Shown one piece after another: positions 45,778 through 58,877 of a DNA stretch of 64,000 bases. The DNA comes from Bigelowiella natans CCMP2755 (lineage: Eukaryota > Cercozoa > Chlorarachniophyceae): NCBI GenBank assembly GCA_000320545.1, contig ADNK01000770.1, forward strand, positions 36,001 to 100,000, read 5' to 3'. Numbering within the stretch: position 1 is the first letter of the stretch; each line of letters starts with the position of its first letter. A program made the translations under genes and the position numbers. Below the pieces are notes generated by a model, which saw only the letters and a list, made by a program, of their open reading frames with translations, made no database searches and was not told the DNA's origin.

Positions 45778-46429
45778 GAGTAGTTTTATCGTCGCATCTA
45801 GTAATTGCCTAAAATTGTTGTAATATAACCAATTCGAACACACTACAAATTACGCACGTTGTTCTTATGCATGATAGACTATACTTAGTGGCTCGCATGC
45901 GCTTAATATAATCTATTGCTGTGCGTAAGCGCCTACATACTACTGCAATATTTACAGCATTACCCCGTCGAGGCTAACTCTGCTTACAAACAAGCATATG
46001 CTCTTATTGACTATGACATGACATCTACACATGTATCATGTTAAGCAGCACTTCTAGATGCGACAGCATGCAGTACGCACTCATCTATCGGCGTTACATG
46101 TGGGTTCCATCTTAATTATACCGAAATACACCTCGATATGAATTACATGCGTCGCACCACATGCAGCTGCCGCCGTGCTTACAATGCAAACACGAAGTAA
46201 ACTAATTATCTTATTATATTGCCAGTGACATAAAAACTAAAACACACCTATCGCTGCATTCTAGCATTGCACAGCTACACATAAGGATGACCATTGAACA
46301 AATTTAATTGATGAATTACATCCGTCTTACATCTCGCTTCTACATCAAGATTAGATCGACGACTTCTCTCTAGGTACCATCCTCGATGTAGATTGCCTTA
46401 CCACCTGCTACTAGCATGATCATCCTGAG
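45537..46429. other. convergent intergenic spacer
   Basis: Contains an (AT)n run at 45744-45773; otherwise AT-rich with many CATG/ATGC words and no supported gene. Confidence 0.5.
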
Positions 46430-47224
46430 GCAGCTGCACATGCACCATCATCATCCCTGCTATGTGACATATCATAGCTGCAACTTAGTAGTTTCCACGC
46501 CATGCACACCATCTCAGCCGCAGCCTCAACTTTAGGGGTCCGAATCCTGAATTGTTGTCGTTGTTGTTGTTGTTTTTGTTGTTGAATGTTGTTAGCAGAG
46601 CTCTCTCTCTCGCAAGTAAGTCACACTATGCATACAGCCAATAGGTACGCGGAGATTGCTACCTGTGAGCTGCATAACGTCGGGACTGCACAACTGCCAC
46701 GATATTCAAGAATACAAAAAATGACTTTCCAATCACCATCGCAGCTGAACTTCTTAGCGTGATGCGATGTTCCGTGCATTTATTCAACACTACCTCGTAG
46801 TCGTTGGCCTGTAGGCGCTCGATGTAGTGCAAAGCGGGCAAAACAGAGAGGAGCATGAGCGACGTCTTTCGAAACACACACACACACACGTACATAGTTA
46901 GAGGATACGCAATAAATACACACTCTCTCTCACACACACACACACACACATACATGAGCCGCAGCGTCTTTATTATCATATGTTTTGTTTGATTTAGCTG
47001 GCGGAGTATCGCCACTCTCCATCATGATCATCAGCATCAGCAGCACGTAGAACCGCACGTGGAGTATTTACATCTCTCGTGACGTTTGAATGAAGTTCTC
47101 GTGCTTGATCCTGAGGGGGGGGGGGGGGGGGGGGAGGGAGGGGAGAGAGATTATGGGAAGGAGTCGTCGTGTGCCTGATTACAAATACCACTATAGGGCA
47201 GCGGCAGTGAAGATGATGCTTGTT

Positions 47225-47256
<32 letters not shown>

Positions 47257-49156
47257 AATGATGATAATAATGATGATAATGAGGATGATGATAATGAAGA
47301 GCTTTCAAATCATCGTCGGCACAATAGGCACTACTACTACTACTACTACTACTACTACCAGCTCTTGCCGTGCAACGGCCACCATCTCCCGAATACATTC
47401 CTAGACAAGGAGTAAGATATAGTTGAACATGAGGGAGAAGGAAGAGAGGAGGACTACGGGAAAACAACATAACACCCCGTGAATCTCGGAAAAACTCTCG
47501 AAATAAATTAGTGTGGGAAAGTAGCTCAAACACACCACCCGGAACACAACGGTCAGCACACTCACTGAAACCACCTTCATTGGATCTGGCGTCTTTCCCG
47601 ATAGCAAAGAGGCGTAGAACTCTTCCGGGGAAAATCCAATCTAAGTGATGAGAGTGGTGGATGGTTGATCTTGGTGTTTGGTGATGATGCCGCCGTTTAC
47701 TAGCACGACTACGAGGACGACGATGGTTGACGATGATGGTGAGTGACCTGCTCATCAAGCATCTTTTTAGGAACGTAGGTCTGGTTTCGCGCAGCCAGAA
47801 AGCTGTGGTGGTATGTAGGTGGGTGGTGGTGAATTAATGTGGTGATATTTATCATCTTTTTCTCCTTATTATATTGACAGATAATGAGAGAGATATCAGT
47901 TGGTAGGACTCTCCCGGTAGTAACTAGCTCGCTATTCTGCCAGCTAATTCTTCATTTCTAGAATAATGGCTATCAGCGGCAACAATCGTCGTCGTCATCA
48001 TCATCGTCCTCGTGATTTAGTAATAGAGACAGTAGGAATACAACTTAAACTGCTATTGCGTAGTAGTAGTAGTAGTAGTAGTAGTGTAGTAGTATTAGTA
48101 GTACGGTGTCGCTCGGATCATAGTTGTCAAGCCGAGAAATCTTCCAGCATGAAGAGCAGCCTACATACACACACACATAATAAAGATGTGATGGGATCGT
48201 CGGCGGCATGATGACCGTGGTTATTGCGCTATTAATATTATCCACATATGCGCTGCTATCACATAATCCTATTGCGCTATTAATATTATCCACATATGCG
48301 CTGCTATCACATAATCCTCTCGCGAAGAAGAAGAAGAAGAAGTGCTTCAACGGTAGTAGTAGTAGTAGTAGTAGTAGTGTAGTAGATTGGCGATTGGCTG
48401 GTGGCTGTGTGACTGAAGTGTACACTAAGAAAGAACCTTGGCCGCATTGGGAAAGTCGCTCGCATGAATCGTTAAGGTGTGGAGTGCTAGCTCGAGCAGT
48501 CGGCCTTTACCAAAGTCATGATATTATAGGCGTGAAAAGCGTCATCAATCCCCAATGAACACCATCATCATCAACATCATTATCGTCGTCATCGTCGTCA
48601 TTTGATTATTCAAAGGTAAAAAACACAAGCTTCGCTGCCTGCAAATAATCTCACTTCCAATTGCTTATAAAATCTCCTCTTTTTCTGCACCATCCACTAA
48701 GTACTACTATCAGCAGTTAATACTTACAACGATGATATCTGGACTTATTGCTACCATTTCTTCTTCTTCTTCTTCTTCTTCTTCTTCTTCTACTACTACT
48801 ACTACTGACCTTGAGTCATATCGGAATACTTCAGCTGCATTTGGTAACAACGTCAGATATTAGAGTATTATTTCCACAGCGGGGTTTAACATAGAGGAGT
48901 AACGAAGAATACTCTATCGCTCTCTTTTTCCTTAATAATTTTCTTCCATTTTATTCGTGAAGAGGCTCACCAAGAATCGCTCGCAAAAAAGCAGCAGGAG
49001 CAGCGGGAACAGCACTCATTATATAACATGATGTAGTCGCCGTCGCCACCACCACCACCATTACCAGATCTTCCATCGTTTCCATCGCCCCCACCACCAG
49101 ATCCTCGTCTCTTGCGTCCAGTATATCCATAAAAAGCTCTCTGCTCATCGTTCAGA

Positions 49157-49194
<38 letters not shown>

Positions 49195-49268
49195 CCACGT
49201 GGGTGCAATCATCATTCGCGCATAAACTTGTGTGTATGTCCTTGTGTGTATGCATGCATGCATGCATG

Positions 49269-49309
<41 letters not shown>

Positions 49310-50361
49310 ACGTGCGATTTAGTATAGGATATATACACACATATACACACATATATACATATTATATATATATTTATATATATATACATATGTGTGCGAT
49401 GTAAATGAATTGATAATGCTAGTACTTTGGTAGGTAGTGTCTGTGCAAGAGAACATAGATCATTGCTAGAACCTACTCAGTAGCAAGTAAGTAAATTAGA
49501 CGAGGATTCAAGAGAAACGACGTACGCTGATTCATGTATTCTCTTGATCTATCATAATGTTGTTCAAATGCTTAAATGATGTCTTCTCCTCTCACTGGCT
49601 GCTTGAGACTATCGCCTGGAGTGCCACTATATATATCCTCTGTGAATACAACATAGAGTACCAATGCAAAGTCAGGATGACGATTCTGTAATGGCGCACA
49701 TACGACGAGTGTCTAATCTGACCAACATTGTCGCAAGAAAGAGCGATGATGCGACAGACAACTGGGCAGCAGTAACTATCACAAAAGCACGCCAATGTCG
49801 CAGGACAAGAATCACCAGCGTGTAAGAAAGTACTACAAGGCCCTCTTCAGGTCAGCTGAAAGATCGGTATGCATGGAATATTCTCATACCTAGGCTGTCT
49901 CTCCACCATTGCAGCCGTATTGCAGCTAACGATTTATTCGAAAATAATGAGATGACTGTTTGGCCTTACATCTGCTGCTGGATATAGTAGTTACACTGCT
50001 GGCAAGCCTTCCGAGCAACAAGCACATTACCCACCGCCACCACCACCACCAACCCCACCTGTGGTCTCATTTGTTGTGCTTTCTCGAACGGTTGCTGTTT
50101 CTATGTTGAATGCCTAATATAAATGGTGAGAGTTTACGAATGAAGTAAGTTGGAGCACAACAGCTGTATGTAGTCTTTACAACAAATAGAGGTAAATTCC
50201 AATCTGAGGAAAGGTATAATTGGGCAGCAAGATTACGGTAGGAGTACTGACAACTGCAAGAGTCTCAGGGAGCTCTTATTACCCTCAAAGTCATCAATGG
50301 GGCCCAAGTCCCCTCTGGAGCTGGAAAATGTAAATAAAGAAATAACACTATATATGATGAT

Positions 50362-50395
<34 letters not shown>

Positions 50396-50530
50396 CGATT
50401 TTAAAGTGGAAGAACGACATCGATGCGAGCCAGATATTCGAATTTTACCTAGCATGGCGCAGAGATATTGATCTTCTTCGTGCCGTCTGGGGATCCGTAT
50501 ATGCAATGCAATAAGGGGCGATATAATAGC
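46430..50530 (-). CDS. NDUFAF6: NDUFAF6-like squalene/phytoene-synthase-family protein
   Basis: Read on the minus strand as many small exons. Anchor blocks in order: RRHEEDQYLCAML (ends 50449), SLAAIRLQWWRDSL (about 49935-49893), ELFMDILDARDEDL (about 49148-49065), LPNAAEVFRYD (about 48850), LHTLTIHASDFPNAAK (about 48510-48470), SPEEFYASLLSGKTPDP (about 47640-47580), ECIREMVAVARQEL (about 47403-47362), LLSVLPALHYIERLQANDYE (about 46870-46800), and a tail ending at TGA 46432-46430. The order and motifs fit the squalene/phytoene synthase fold in the form of NDUFAF6, a mitochondrial complex I assembly factor: the DARDEDL helix and the single RLQWWRD motif are typical. The DXXXD pairs of active prenyl synthases were not found. 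Exact exon borders, especially 48.9-50.3 kb, are unresolved. The first exon is near 50.5 kb, head-to-head with the next gene. Confidence 0.65.
47116..47357. repeat. G-run, (ATG)n and (ACT)n repeats
   Basis: Nineteen Gs at 47116-47134, ATG/ATA-rich tract at about 47226-47300 and ACT tract at about 47330-47357, intronic to the NDUFAF6-like gene. Confidence 0.95.
48223..48318. repeat. perfect 48-bp tandem duplication
   Basis: Two identical head-to-tail copies (48223-48270 and 48271-48318), intronic to the NDUFAF6-like gene. Confidence 0.95.
49158..49303. repeat. (AC)n, (TGCA)n and (GT)n microsatellites
   Basis: AC run 49158-49191, TGCA tetranucleotides about 49251-49270 and GT run 49271-49303; the AC and GT runs are mutually complementary and could pair as a hairpin. 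Confidence 0.9.
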
Positions 50531-50661
50531 AGTCTCTCTATTCGTTAACGCCGTAAAGATAAGGCAGAAAACTTAGAATTACCGGACGAGCGATTCACAA
50601 TACTGAAGGGAGTTCTTCATATCCTCCTTTTTGAGTCTCCTCACAGCATTGTCTGACATAA

Positions 50662-53157
50662 ATGCTGCGCCCCTCGGGATGGAATGTGGCAACACCCCCC
50701 TTTGAGCCCGAGCGCCGCGAAACCACGAAGCGAGCCATCGTGTTCCCTGAGGCGAAATCGATCAAAAACGCGCACAGGAGGAGACTAAAATACTATAGAG
50801 GAAATGGGGGGGTAAGCTGTACAACCTTCCCTCCGAGCATCATTCTCTATGGCAGGAGGCAGCCTACGATGACACGGCCTTATCTATGGTAGGGGGCAGC
50901 CCACGATGACGGTCGGATCTGGACTGTCGACGACCGTCTGTTCTCGTATCTCCACTAACGACTTTCTTGCATGTCGCAGCACAAGAATACCATGGAATTC
51001 GGAAAACTAGACATCCCAGCAGATTTTCTTATCGCGACATGTCCTGGACAACACTTTATTTAATATTCGCATCACCGGATACCGGATACCCTCAAATTCG
51101 AATGCAGATTCATAGGTGAATACGACGCTGATTTTGTTGTCGCAGGGTCCAAATCCATCACATTTCCGCTTTTCGGTAACGGGCGTTTCCTTCTCGTTTC
51201 CCTCGGGCAGCGCTCCCCCCCTGTGCGATGGTACTCGAATGAACTCCATCCGCATTTTAAATTCTTAACTATGAAGCTTTTTTATGGGGATGTTAGACTT
51301 AAATCGAACAAATTTAGCGAAGACTTCCATCGAATTCATTGTTGCGGTGTTGCAACATGGACACAGCGTCCTCAAAAAGAATGGGATTGGAACGGGTGGC
51401 GGTTGCGAAATTTTGATATAAACATTCGAAATTATACCGCCAAGATTCTTATGGCACCAAAATTGACAAGCAGGAAGTAACACCACGTTTTACTTAGATG
51501 GAAAGGAGTCATGATAGACCATGGTGTGGAACTACAAGACCTTGCACATCGTTCGGGTACCATTATATTTTCCTCGAGATCTTGTCTTGTCGAACGGGAA
51601 GTAACGAAGCCTCGCATTCCCTACACGCCAACTTAGATTTTCTGGGGATCAGAAGCTACATCACGTCAAAAATACTATATGGGATGGGACATACAGGGTA
51701 CTCATTTCAAGATCATTCAGTTTTGTATTTGTGGTCCAGCGCCACGAGGTTATTAATCACACACAGTGTCCACTAAAACGGTCATAATCAACCTTCATAG
51801 GGTCAGCAAAATTACAATCCCAAATCGAGCTTCAGCTCCAAAGCGAAGAGTCCTAAACTCCACAAACCGCTCCAGAGAATGTAAGTTCGAATATCTAATG
51901 TTTGATAACGTGTGCCCACTCAATCACTTCTTCTGTGGTGTCAGGGAATCGAGTGTTTCTGTGGTAGAGCTTGAACGTGATCGACGGAAGCGTTGGTAAT
52001 GCATTTCCATGTTCTTTTAGCTACATTTTGCAGCCCAGTACCATTCTCTCATTGAATTCGCAGGTCTGTCAACGCTGGATACAAGACTCTTCTCACATGT
52101 GGAGAGGTGATCCTGTCAAACGTTCGCGAATTTTCTTCAATCTAAATGAAACTCTAAATTCCAGGACGACACCAGAACACCTGCACATGAGAGGAATGCT
52201 AAAGAATGGAGTCGAGGCTTCAGGTTTAACGTAAATGTAGCAAAGCAGAGAAATTAGTTCGTGCCTGAGATTGAACAGCTAGCACTGGATCCAGTCTAGT
52301 TGATTGGAATCAATTGCCGACCTTCTTAGTCCTATTTTCACTGCGTATATACAAACGTTCTATCAACAAATATTCAGATACTACAAAAGAAATGCAGGCG
52401 GGAAAAGTCTAAATCTTTGGAACGATGTGTATCACACACCAGCGACCGGGGTGAATACTGCTTCCGCGCTGTCCGTCTATTTGTTTTATCCTGAAGCTCT
52501 GATGTTACTTAGGTTTGGAGAACTCTGCCACGAAACATACAAAACATTGAGGAGAAGGAACGCGCAGACAAAGCATATGCCTCGATGCTCCGGAAAATGT
52601 CAGTCATGAATCGTAACTAGCTCTCAGCATACGAAATTGCTAGCAAACAATGTGCCAATATTGCTATTTCTACCATTCTGATCAGTCATCAAGAGGATCT
52701 TCTACATAAACGCAAAAAGACGCTCCAGAAGGTTTGAAAACTATGCATGTAAATACTAATTCTTGTTCCTGCATATTCCAATGTTCATAATATGAATATG
52801 ACGTAGTTTCAGGCTGTGCACAATTTCGTAATATGTCATTGAATACTTACTTCCTCAAGTTTCAACAAATATCCCCGTGCAGTTTTATGATGCAAAGCTC
52901 CAACGGGTCATCTTAGAGGAAAAGGCAGGAATGCTACCAGGTTAAGTTGAGGACGACTAGATATTATTCGCATGTATTTTGATCTTTATGATGTGTGAGT
53001 CAGTGTATCTTCCTTCTAACTGCGACGAATGCGATTGATCCTTTGAACAAATCAGAACAGTACAAGGGATACGTAGAGAAACCTACATACTCTGGAGGAG
53101 ACCGAAATGTACTAGAGATTCCTCGTCGTATCAAGATGAACAATACTTATGCCTACC

Positions 53158-53198
<41 letters not shown>

Positions 53199-53383
53199 AT
53201 TTCTCCTTCCCTCTATTTGACAGATAATATCACCTCATGATGGAACCCCTATCTTGAAAAAAACGTTGAAGTTCTACGGTCAAACGAGTAAGAAGAATCT
53301 CTGGGATAATGTCGAACGGTTGGAGGATCGCCAATTGCGATGGAAGATATCAGCAGATGCAGATCTAGCTGCGATGAAGGTGC

Positions 53384-53433
<50 letters not shown>

Positions 53434-54678
53434 CGCGCGCGCACACGCGCGTATGGTTTCAATGATTTCGACTTGTTCATTTCATCCCTTTCTTTTGACA
53501 TTTTTACTCGCGCGATCAATCTCCTAGTTTAGATCTGTAATAATCACATGCTGCTTCTATATTTATCTACAGGCCATTGAGAAGAAAGTGGTGAGAGCTC
53601 ACCAGCTAGAGCTGCTGGTAGGCTATGCTGTCATCTCCTTGACGTGTAGAATGACACATATCTTTATCTTGTATCTTCTCACAGCAAAACGATGCGAGAA
53701 GGCAAAGCATAAACAAAACTCGAGAAAAGTTCAGAGCATCAAGAGAGGTTCATTTTAGCCGTGATGACAACTTGCTGCTGTATCCTACATCTTGGTTTTT
53801 CATGACAACTCGTATTATACCACACATCACATTAGGAGAACCTCAAGGCTCAACTCTCAATATCATCTCCTGTACGTCGGTGCCCAAAAAGAGAACAGTG
53901 ACTTGCCCCCATCATTCCTTCTGATACTGACTAATACATCGTGGCTCCACAACGCAGAAAACGCTAAGGCTCTTACGAGAAGGGCTTCCTCGCCCGATGA
54001 AGCACAGCTCTTCTGCAGACTATTTAGCAACCACGAAACAGAGGTCCATGATTGGCAATTCCTGTTGTATTCAGCGCGGGCTGAAGAATGACTTGCTTCC
54101 ACAATTTTTCTAGATTCGAGCATCCCCCGCATATTCCGTTATCACACACGGATTATAAGGACTTATATGGTAATGCCATTTTTGGAAAAATAGCCGCGGT
54201 CGTCATGTGGATTGTACGTTAAGATGCAGAATGCTAATAATGTGATTATTTCCCCCAAATTAATTGAAATGAGAGAATGTGAGAAAACGAACATATTCAC
54301 AGAGACGGGGGGAGGGAGGGGGCACGGAAAAGAGGCTGTAGATTAAGCAACTAAACCTTTTTAAAGTTGTCCAAGATGAGGAGCACGGGATTGGCAGAAG
54401 AAAACACATGAGAACTCTAACGGTAGCTGCATTGCAAATAAGTGCAAGAAGCTCACAGCTGATTTATCGAGTGTATTTACGTATTAGTATGCAGAGAAAA
54501 GAGACAGGATGGCCTTGGAGCTTTCACGGACTGGTATTCTCTTCTCCTTCTAGGACCTCTCTCATCGTTATTTACTGAGTCACTGATGCACATTCAAACA
54601 TCCAGGCAATCTGATCGGATCAAGGAGACCAAGTGGAAGTTCAATTCGGAGTACAAGTATTTCATGCACCGCAAATAA
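50662..54678 (+). CDS. unrecognised charged, helix-rich protein, many exons
   Basis: The ATG at 50662 opens a 150-nt exon (MLRPSGWNVATPPFEPE...) ending at a GT donor at 50812. Later exon candidates with sound splice sites: about 51945-51993 (VVELERDRRKRW), 52063-52105, 52164-52228, 52512-52600 (NIEEKERADKAYASML), 52630-52731, 52882-52938 (FYDAKLQRVILEEKAGML), about 53050-53140, 53224-53380 (LKKTLKFYGQTSKKNLW, LEDRQLRWKISADADL), 53574-53618 (AIEKKVVRAHQLELL), 53690-53760 and 54607-54678 ending in TAA. Overall it is Lys/Arg/Glu-rich and probably coiled-coil, like many flagellar or cytoskeletal proteins, but no family is recognised. The stretch 50.8-51.9 kb is not resolved. Head-to-head with the NDUFAF6-like gene, about 130 bp apart. 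Confidence 0.55.
53389..53432. repeat. (AT)n/(GT)n microsatellite
   Basis: Dinucleotide array directly after the donor of the 53224-53380 exon; a separate CT run lies at 53163-53195. Confidence 0.95.
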
Positions 54679-55778
54679 TAATGCTCGATGTTCTCCGACT
54701 AATATCAAATTCCTATACCAGCTGCCCCGTTGAGATTTTCACGTGGCGGAAGAGCAGCAAAGAGAGCAAACGCGCTAAGGTACAGTTGAGAAACTAACTT
54801 CTATTCCTACATTGCATTGGTCACATGTGTTTCCATTTACATTATGAAGCGAAATCGAAGCGTTCGAAAAGAGTGGGAGCCCATGTCCGGATAACAATGT
54901 TTATTGCACTGGTATTGTGGCTATGTATATTGCAGTACATCATGCGCGAACGATTACTTAGTTTGAATCATCTAACTATCTAATGTGGGCGATTCATAAG
55001 ATTGATCTGATTTTTTTCCCATCAGATTATTTGGACGTTTCAAGAGACCAGTTTTCGCGTCCTGAATGAAAAGAATGGCTTGCATGACATCCAAAGAGCG
55101 TGTAGCATCGCTGTGAAAACATGCATGCAAACATTAAATGTAGTGATATACCTCATTGTACATCTACAATGCACATTTGTGATTACATGATGCGCAGAGC
55201 AATGAAACCAAGCATCACGCTAGGACTGGCTTTGTGCGCACAGCATGGCCCTGCTTACATGCTAGCCTGGATTTGATCAGCTTTCTCGCTTTCATTCACT
55301 CGCGAAATTCACAACTACAATTACTCACAACATCACCAGCTTCATTTGTAACAGCGACTGGGCCTCGCCCACATGTATGCTCGTGTGCACGCTAAGATGC
55401 ATATGCATGTATTTAAGGTGCGTGGCTACTACCCCATTCGTGCTCAGTTCGATTTATACATGCAGTAGTCGTTATCCCGGCAGCCTTTGATTTATTTACC
55501 ATGCAACCAAGCAAATATAACCACAATGAAAAGTCTCATAGTGCGTTTGCAAACCCAACACATATAGATAGTTGCAGTTCGCTTTTGCATTTGTTGATCA
55601 TATAGTCAAATAAGTAGATTTAGGTTGATTTCGTGCCAACACGCTTATTAGAAGGATCTTGCAGCAATTATAAGGATTTACTTGATATTAAATATAGAAA
55701 TTCATTTTGTTTTGTTGTATCTAAAGTTTCCCTACTTGCATCCTCGTGACAAAATCAATTTTAAGTTATAGGTAGAAT
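54679..55778. other. convergent intergenic spacer
   Basis: About 1.1 kb, AT-rich, many CATG/ATGCAT words, no supported gene. Confidence 0.5.
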
Positions 55779-57245
55779 TCAATCCTCTGCTTCATCGTAA
55801 TTTCCATCTGAAAGAGTTCCCACATAGCGGAATCTATCTTGCTGAGCCTGCATGTGAACCGCCCGTAGATCACGATGATGCTCCTGGCTATCAGCTTGCG
55901 CATGGATTTCACTGACGATTTCAACGAAGCTTCTTAACGTAGGAAGTGTGTAGTTATTATTATCCGTATTAGGAGAGAGCGGAAGTAGGGTGTTTACATG
56001 GCTGCTGATTGGTGATGATGAGGCATTATTTGTAAAGATTGCGGCCATCGTCGCCATGGTTATGTTGTTGCTGCCGCTGCTTTCGAGCGGTGTATGCTGC
56101 ATATCAGCTTCCATGCTCGAGAGATATTCTTCATCAGGGGGTAGGAAGGTGGTGGTGGCATTATTGTTGTCGTCGTCACTGCTGCTGCGGCTAGAGAGCT
56201 GAATCCATTCTTCCGAGAGATAATGCTCAAGCCCCTTCTGTTGGACGGCACTTAATACATCCGCATAGTTCTGGACAATGTGATCCACAGAATCCCCAAT
56301 CGATTTGAAAAACGTGTTATAATCATAGCTGTGAGTGTTAACCTCAAGGAACTTTTCAGTGCGTTCCATGCAGGCAGGCATGTCTTTAATGCAATCATCG
56401 TATTCCAGATTAAGCACCTCCACATCCAGAGACTCTAGCTTGCTCTTGACGTATTTTCGGTGTTGCACGCGGCGGAGAAGTTCCCACGCTACATTTTCCG
56501 GCTTCTCAAATGTGACAAGTTGTCTTTGCATTAATGTGGAGGCGTCCTTCTGATTCTTCACGTGGAAGATTCCGCTTTTGGCTGCAACGCGACGGGATAC
56601 GAGCTCGTCCACGATGTTCCGTCTAAAGTAGATGATCTTTGGCCGCATCTCCTTGATGGCCTTCCATACTGATGGGGGGGGGAAGGAGGAGTGGTGGACC
56701 GACGACGATGACGACGACGATGATGATGATGAGGACGAGGAGGCGGAAGAAGATAATTCTTGAACAGTTTCATTATCATCAGTCTCACGGCTGTCCATGT
56801 TGAGATTCATCGGACCCATAAATGTATTTCCGATCCAGTCGGTCATGATGCGTGAGCCAACGACCTGAGTTGTCTTCGGGCACTGGCAAGCCCATGCCTC
56901 ACTATCCGCCTGCAGGACTTTGTGGAAGTACTCAGTAAAAAGAGATTCTTTGTTATCGATAAATCCCGCACTGTATTCTTTCGCCCACTGACACAGCTTG
57001 GGGATGATGACGCTCAATGCCCTGAGCTGCTGCAGGCACTACGGTATTGGATTTGTTACACCACGCTACCTCATTTGTTTTCACGACGGGGAGCCAGCGG
57101 TTAATGAAAGTCCAATAGCATCCCATGCGCATCTTCTCCCTGTGGGTTTTGAAGAACGTCATAGCCTTGTCATATGGTAGGAAAATGTCGCGAGGGAATC
57201 CAATGCGGCCACCTAGGGAAGAGAGGTGAGTATAATTTGTGTACT

Positions 57246-57294
<49 letters not shown>

Positions 57295-58877
57295 TACTAT
57301 CATTCCAAAAATATACTACAACTACTACTACTACTACTACTACTTTCGCTGGTTGATGTCCCGGTAGCGCACACGAGTGGATTCTGATCCAGGACGCTCA
57401 TGTACCATTCCGAACCAGCTCGAGGCTCCGAGAGAACGAGGAAGGAGCCCTTGAGGTCCAGCTTCTGCTTTACAGTTATTGGATCTTCTAACAGTAATTT
57501 ATACTCCGAGAACCTAACATTTGCCATGGTCTTCTCGTATGGTATGGCAAAGATGGGGTCTGCTTCTGGATACCAAGGCTTCAGCCACCCATCATAATGC
57601 AGCACGAAACCCGATGTAATGTAGCTAGTGTTGAGGCCATTGAATTGGAACTCTGGGTACGTAATATATCCGAACCCGTCGCGTATGTTAATCTTTGGCT
57701 CTGTGATGTCGTCCCAGCATTGCACGCGATCATAGTAGGCAAGAAATGGGATCCCAAGCCCGTACATGAGAGAGGTCTCTGGGAAAATATGGTCATCATA
57801 GTTTGCCCTCATCCATTTCTCGTACGTGTCGGTCAGTCCAATCTTCTTCCATTTTTCGAGATCAAACAGGACAAATCCAAAGTTCCATTCCGGCTGCGAT
57901 TCAGGCTCGAAGGGCTTGCCATTGATTTGAATGCTGCGTTTATGGAGGTTTTCCCAGTGGCTAGAGCCGACACACCATGCGTTTCGGTTTGCTCCACAGA
58001 AGGTTTCCTCGATGTCGCGACCAACTTGAGCTAGAGCTGAAGACTTGGCGTAGCTTGAATCCTTACCACTGTACTCGAAAGTAGAGGTAGCATCTCCCCA
58101 CTTCCAGATCTCACAGGCTCCGGCTAAGACCTTTCCATCGGTAAGATTAGCTTTGGCGTCCCATGCTTGCTGAACATCTCCTTGAATGATCAGATCATCA
58201 TCCATGAAGAGAATACGATCGAGTTTCGAGAACTCTTTGATGTATGGAATGTAGAAGCGGAGGTGGTTGAGTGGGTGCATGTGCATCGTAGAGTGGTCCC
58301 AAACCCCGGGAAGAGCTGTATTTTCGTTCACCCATGCAGGATCCCAGTTGGCATTTCCATCTCTCACACTCGAGTTATATACGTCCCAAGTCCAAACGGG
58401 CTCGTACCCAGTTCTCAGTAAATTGTTTACCACCTTATCTAGCTGGAGAGTATGAATCGTAATTCCAGTATCGTTCAAATACGCAGCAGCCTCGCCAACA
58501 GCTGTGGAATTATCAGTGACCACCCAGATGTGTATTTTCTCTGGATCTGCAGCATTAAGAGCTGCACTCTTCAGTGTACATTTGAGTCCTTCCACTCGAT
58601 CAGAAAACACACAGATGTGAATACTCCCATCATTGTGTGCAATTTCATCCCAATGCTCAACTTTGTTTGCTTCAGGAATTCTCTTCGATTTCAACAGCTC
58701 CTCATGAGTTTTATCTCTCTCTTTCGTAAGAATAGGTCCATTATTCTTCAGCCCCTTCTTGGCTGTAGTAGTCTTGATCAAATCACTCTGCAGCGTATTG
58801 GAGGCCCCAGTTGTCCATGCAGCTTCCACATTTGAAACAAGAAAGAGGAGGGAGAGAATGGTTGCCCCAGGTATCAT
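55779..58877 (-). CDS. GT8 glycosyltransferase fused to a sulfotransferase domain
   Basis: Three exons: 58877-57344, 57212-57062, 57021-55779; phases agree, 975 residues. The N-terminus is a signal peptide (ILSLLFLVSNVEA). Residues about 75-450 are a GT8 domain: IHICVFSDRVEGLKC, NHLRFYIPYI, RILFMDDDLIIQGD with the metal-binding DXD, EWNFGFVLFDLEKW and FVLHYDGWLKPW, closest in look to plant-type GAUT/galacturonosyltransferases. It is followed by a sulfotransferase: LVLSEPRAGSEWYMS is the 5'-phosphosulfate loop and KIIYFRRNIVDELVSRRV the 3'-phosphate motif for PAPS. A secretory-pathway enzyme that both adds a sugar and sulfates a glycan is the natural inference. Oddities: a 40-nt intron (57061-57022) and Ser/Asp repeats near 56760-56690. 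Order sugar-transfer then sulfation may mirror the reaction order. Confidence 0.9.
57249..57290. repeat. (AG)n microsatellite
   Basis: In the first intron (57343-57213) of the GT8-sulfotransferase gene. Confidence 0.95.

Noticed and set aside
46994-47758. 254-codon His/Ser-rich minus-strand open frame
   Set aside because: Formed by ATG, ACT and G-run repeats in introns; only short parts coincide with NDUFAF6-like exons, in a different frame.
48967-49389. Possible repeat array of TGCA/AC/GT units as a CRISPR-like or satellite structure
   Set aside because: Units are simple microsatellites without spacers; no CRISPR features occur in this eukaryotic sequence.
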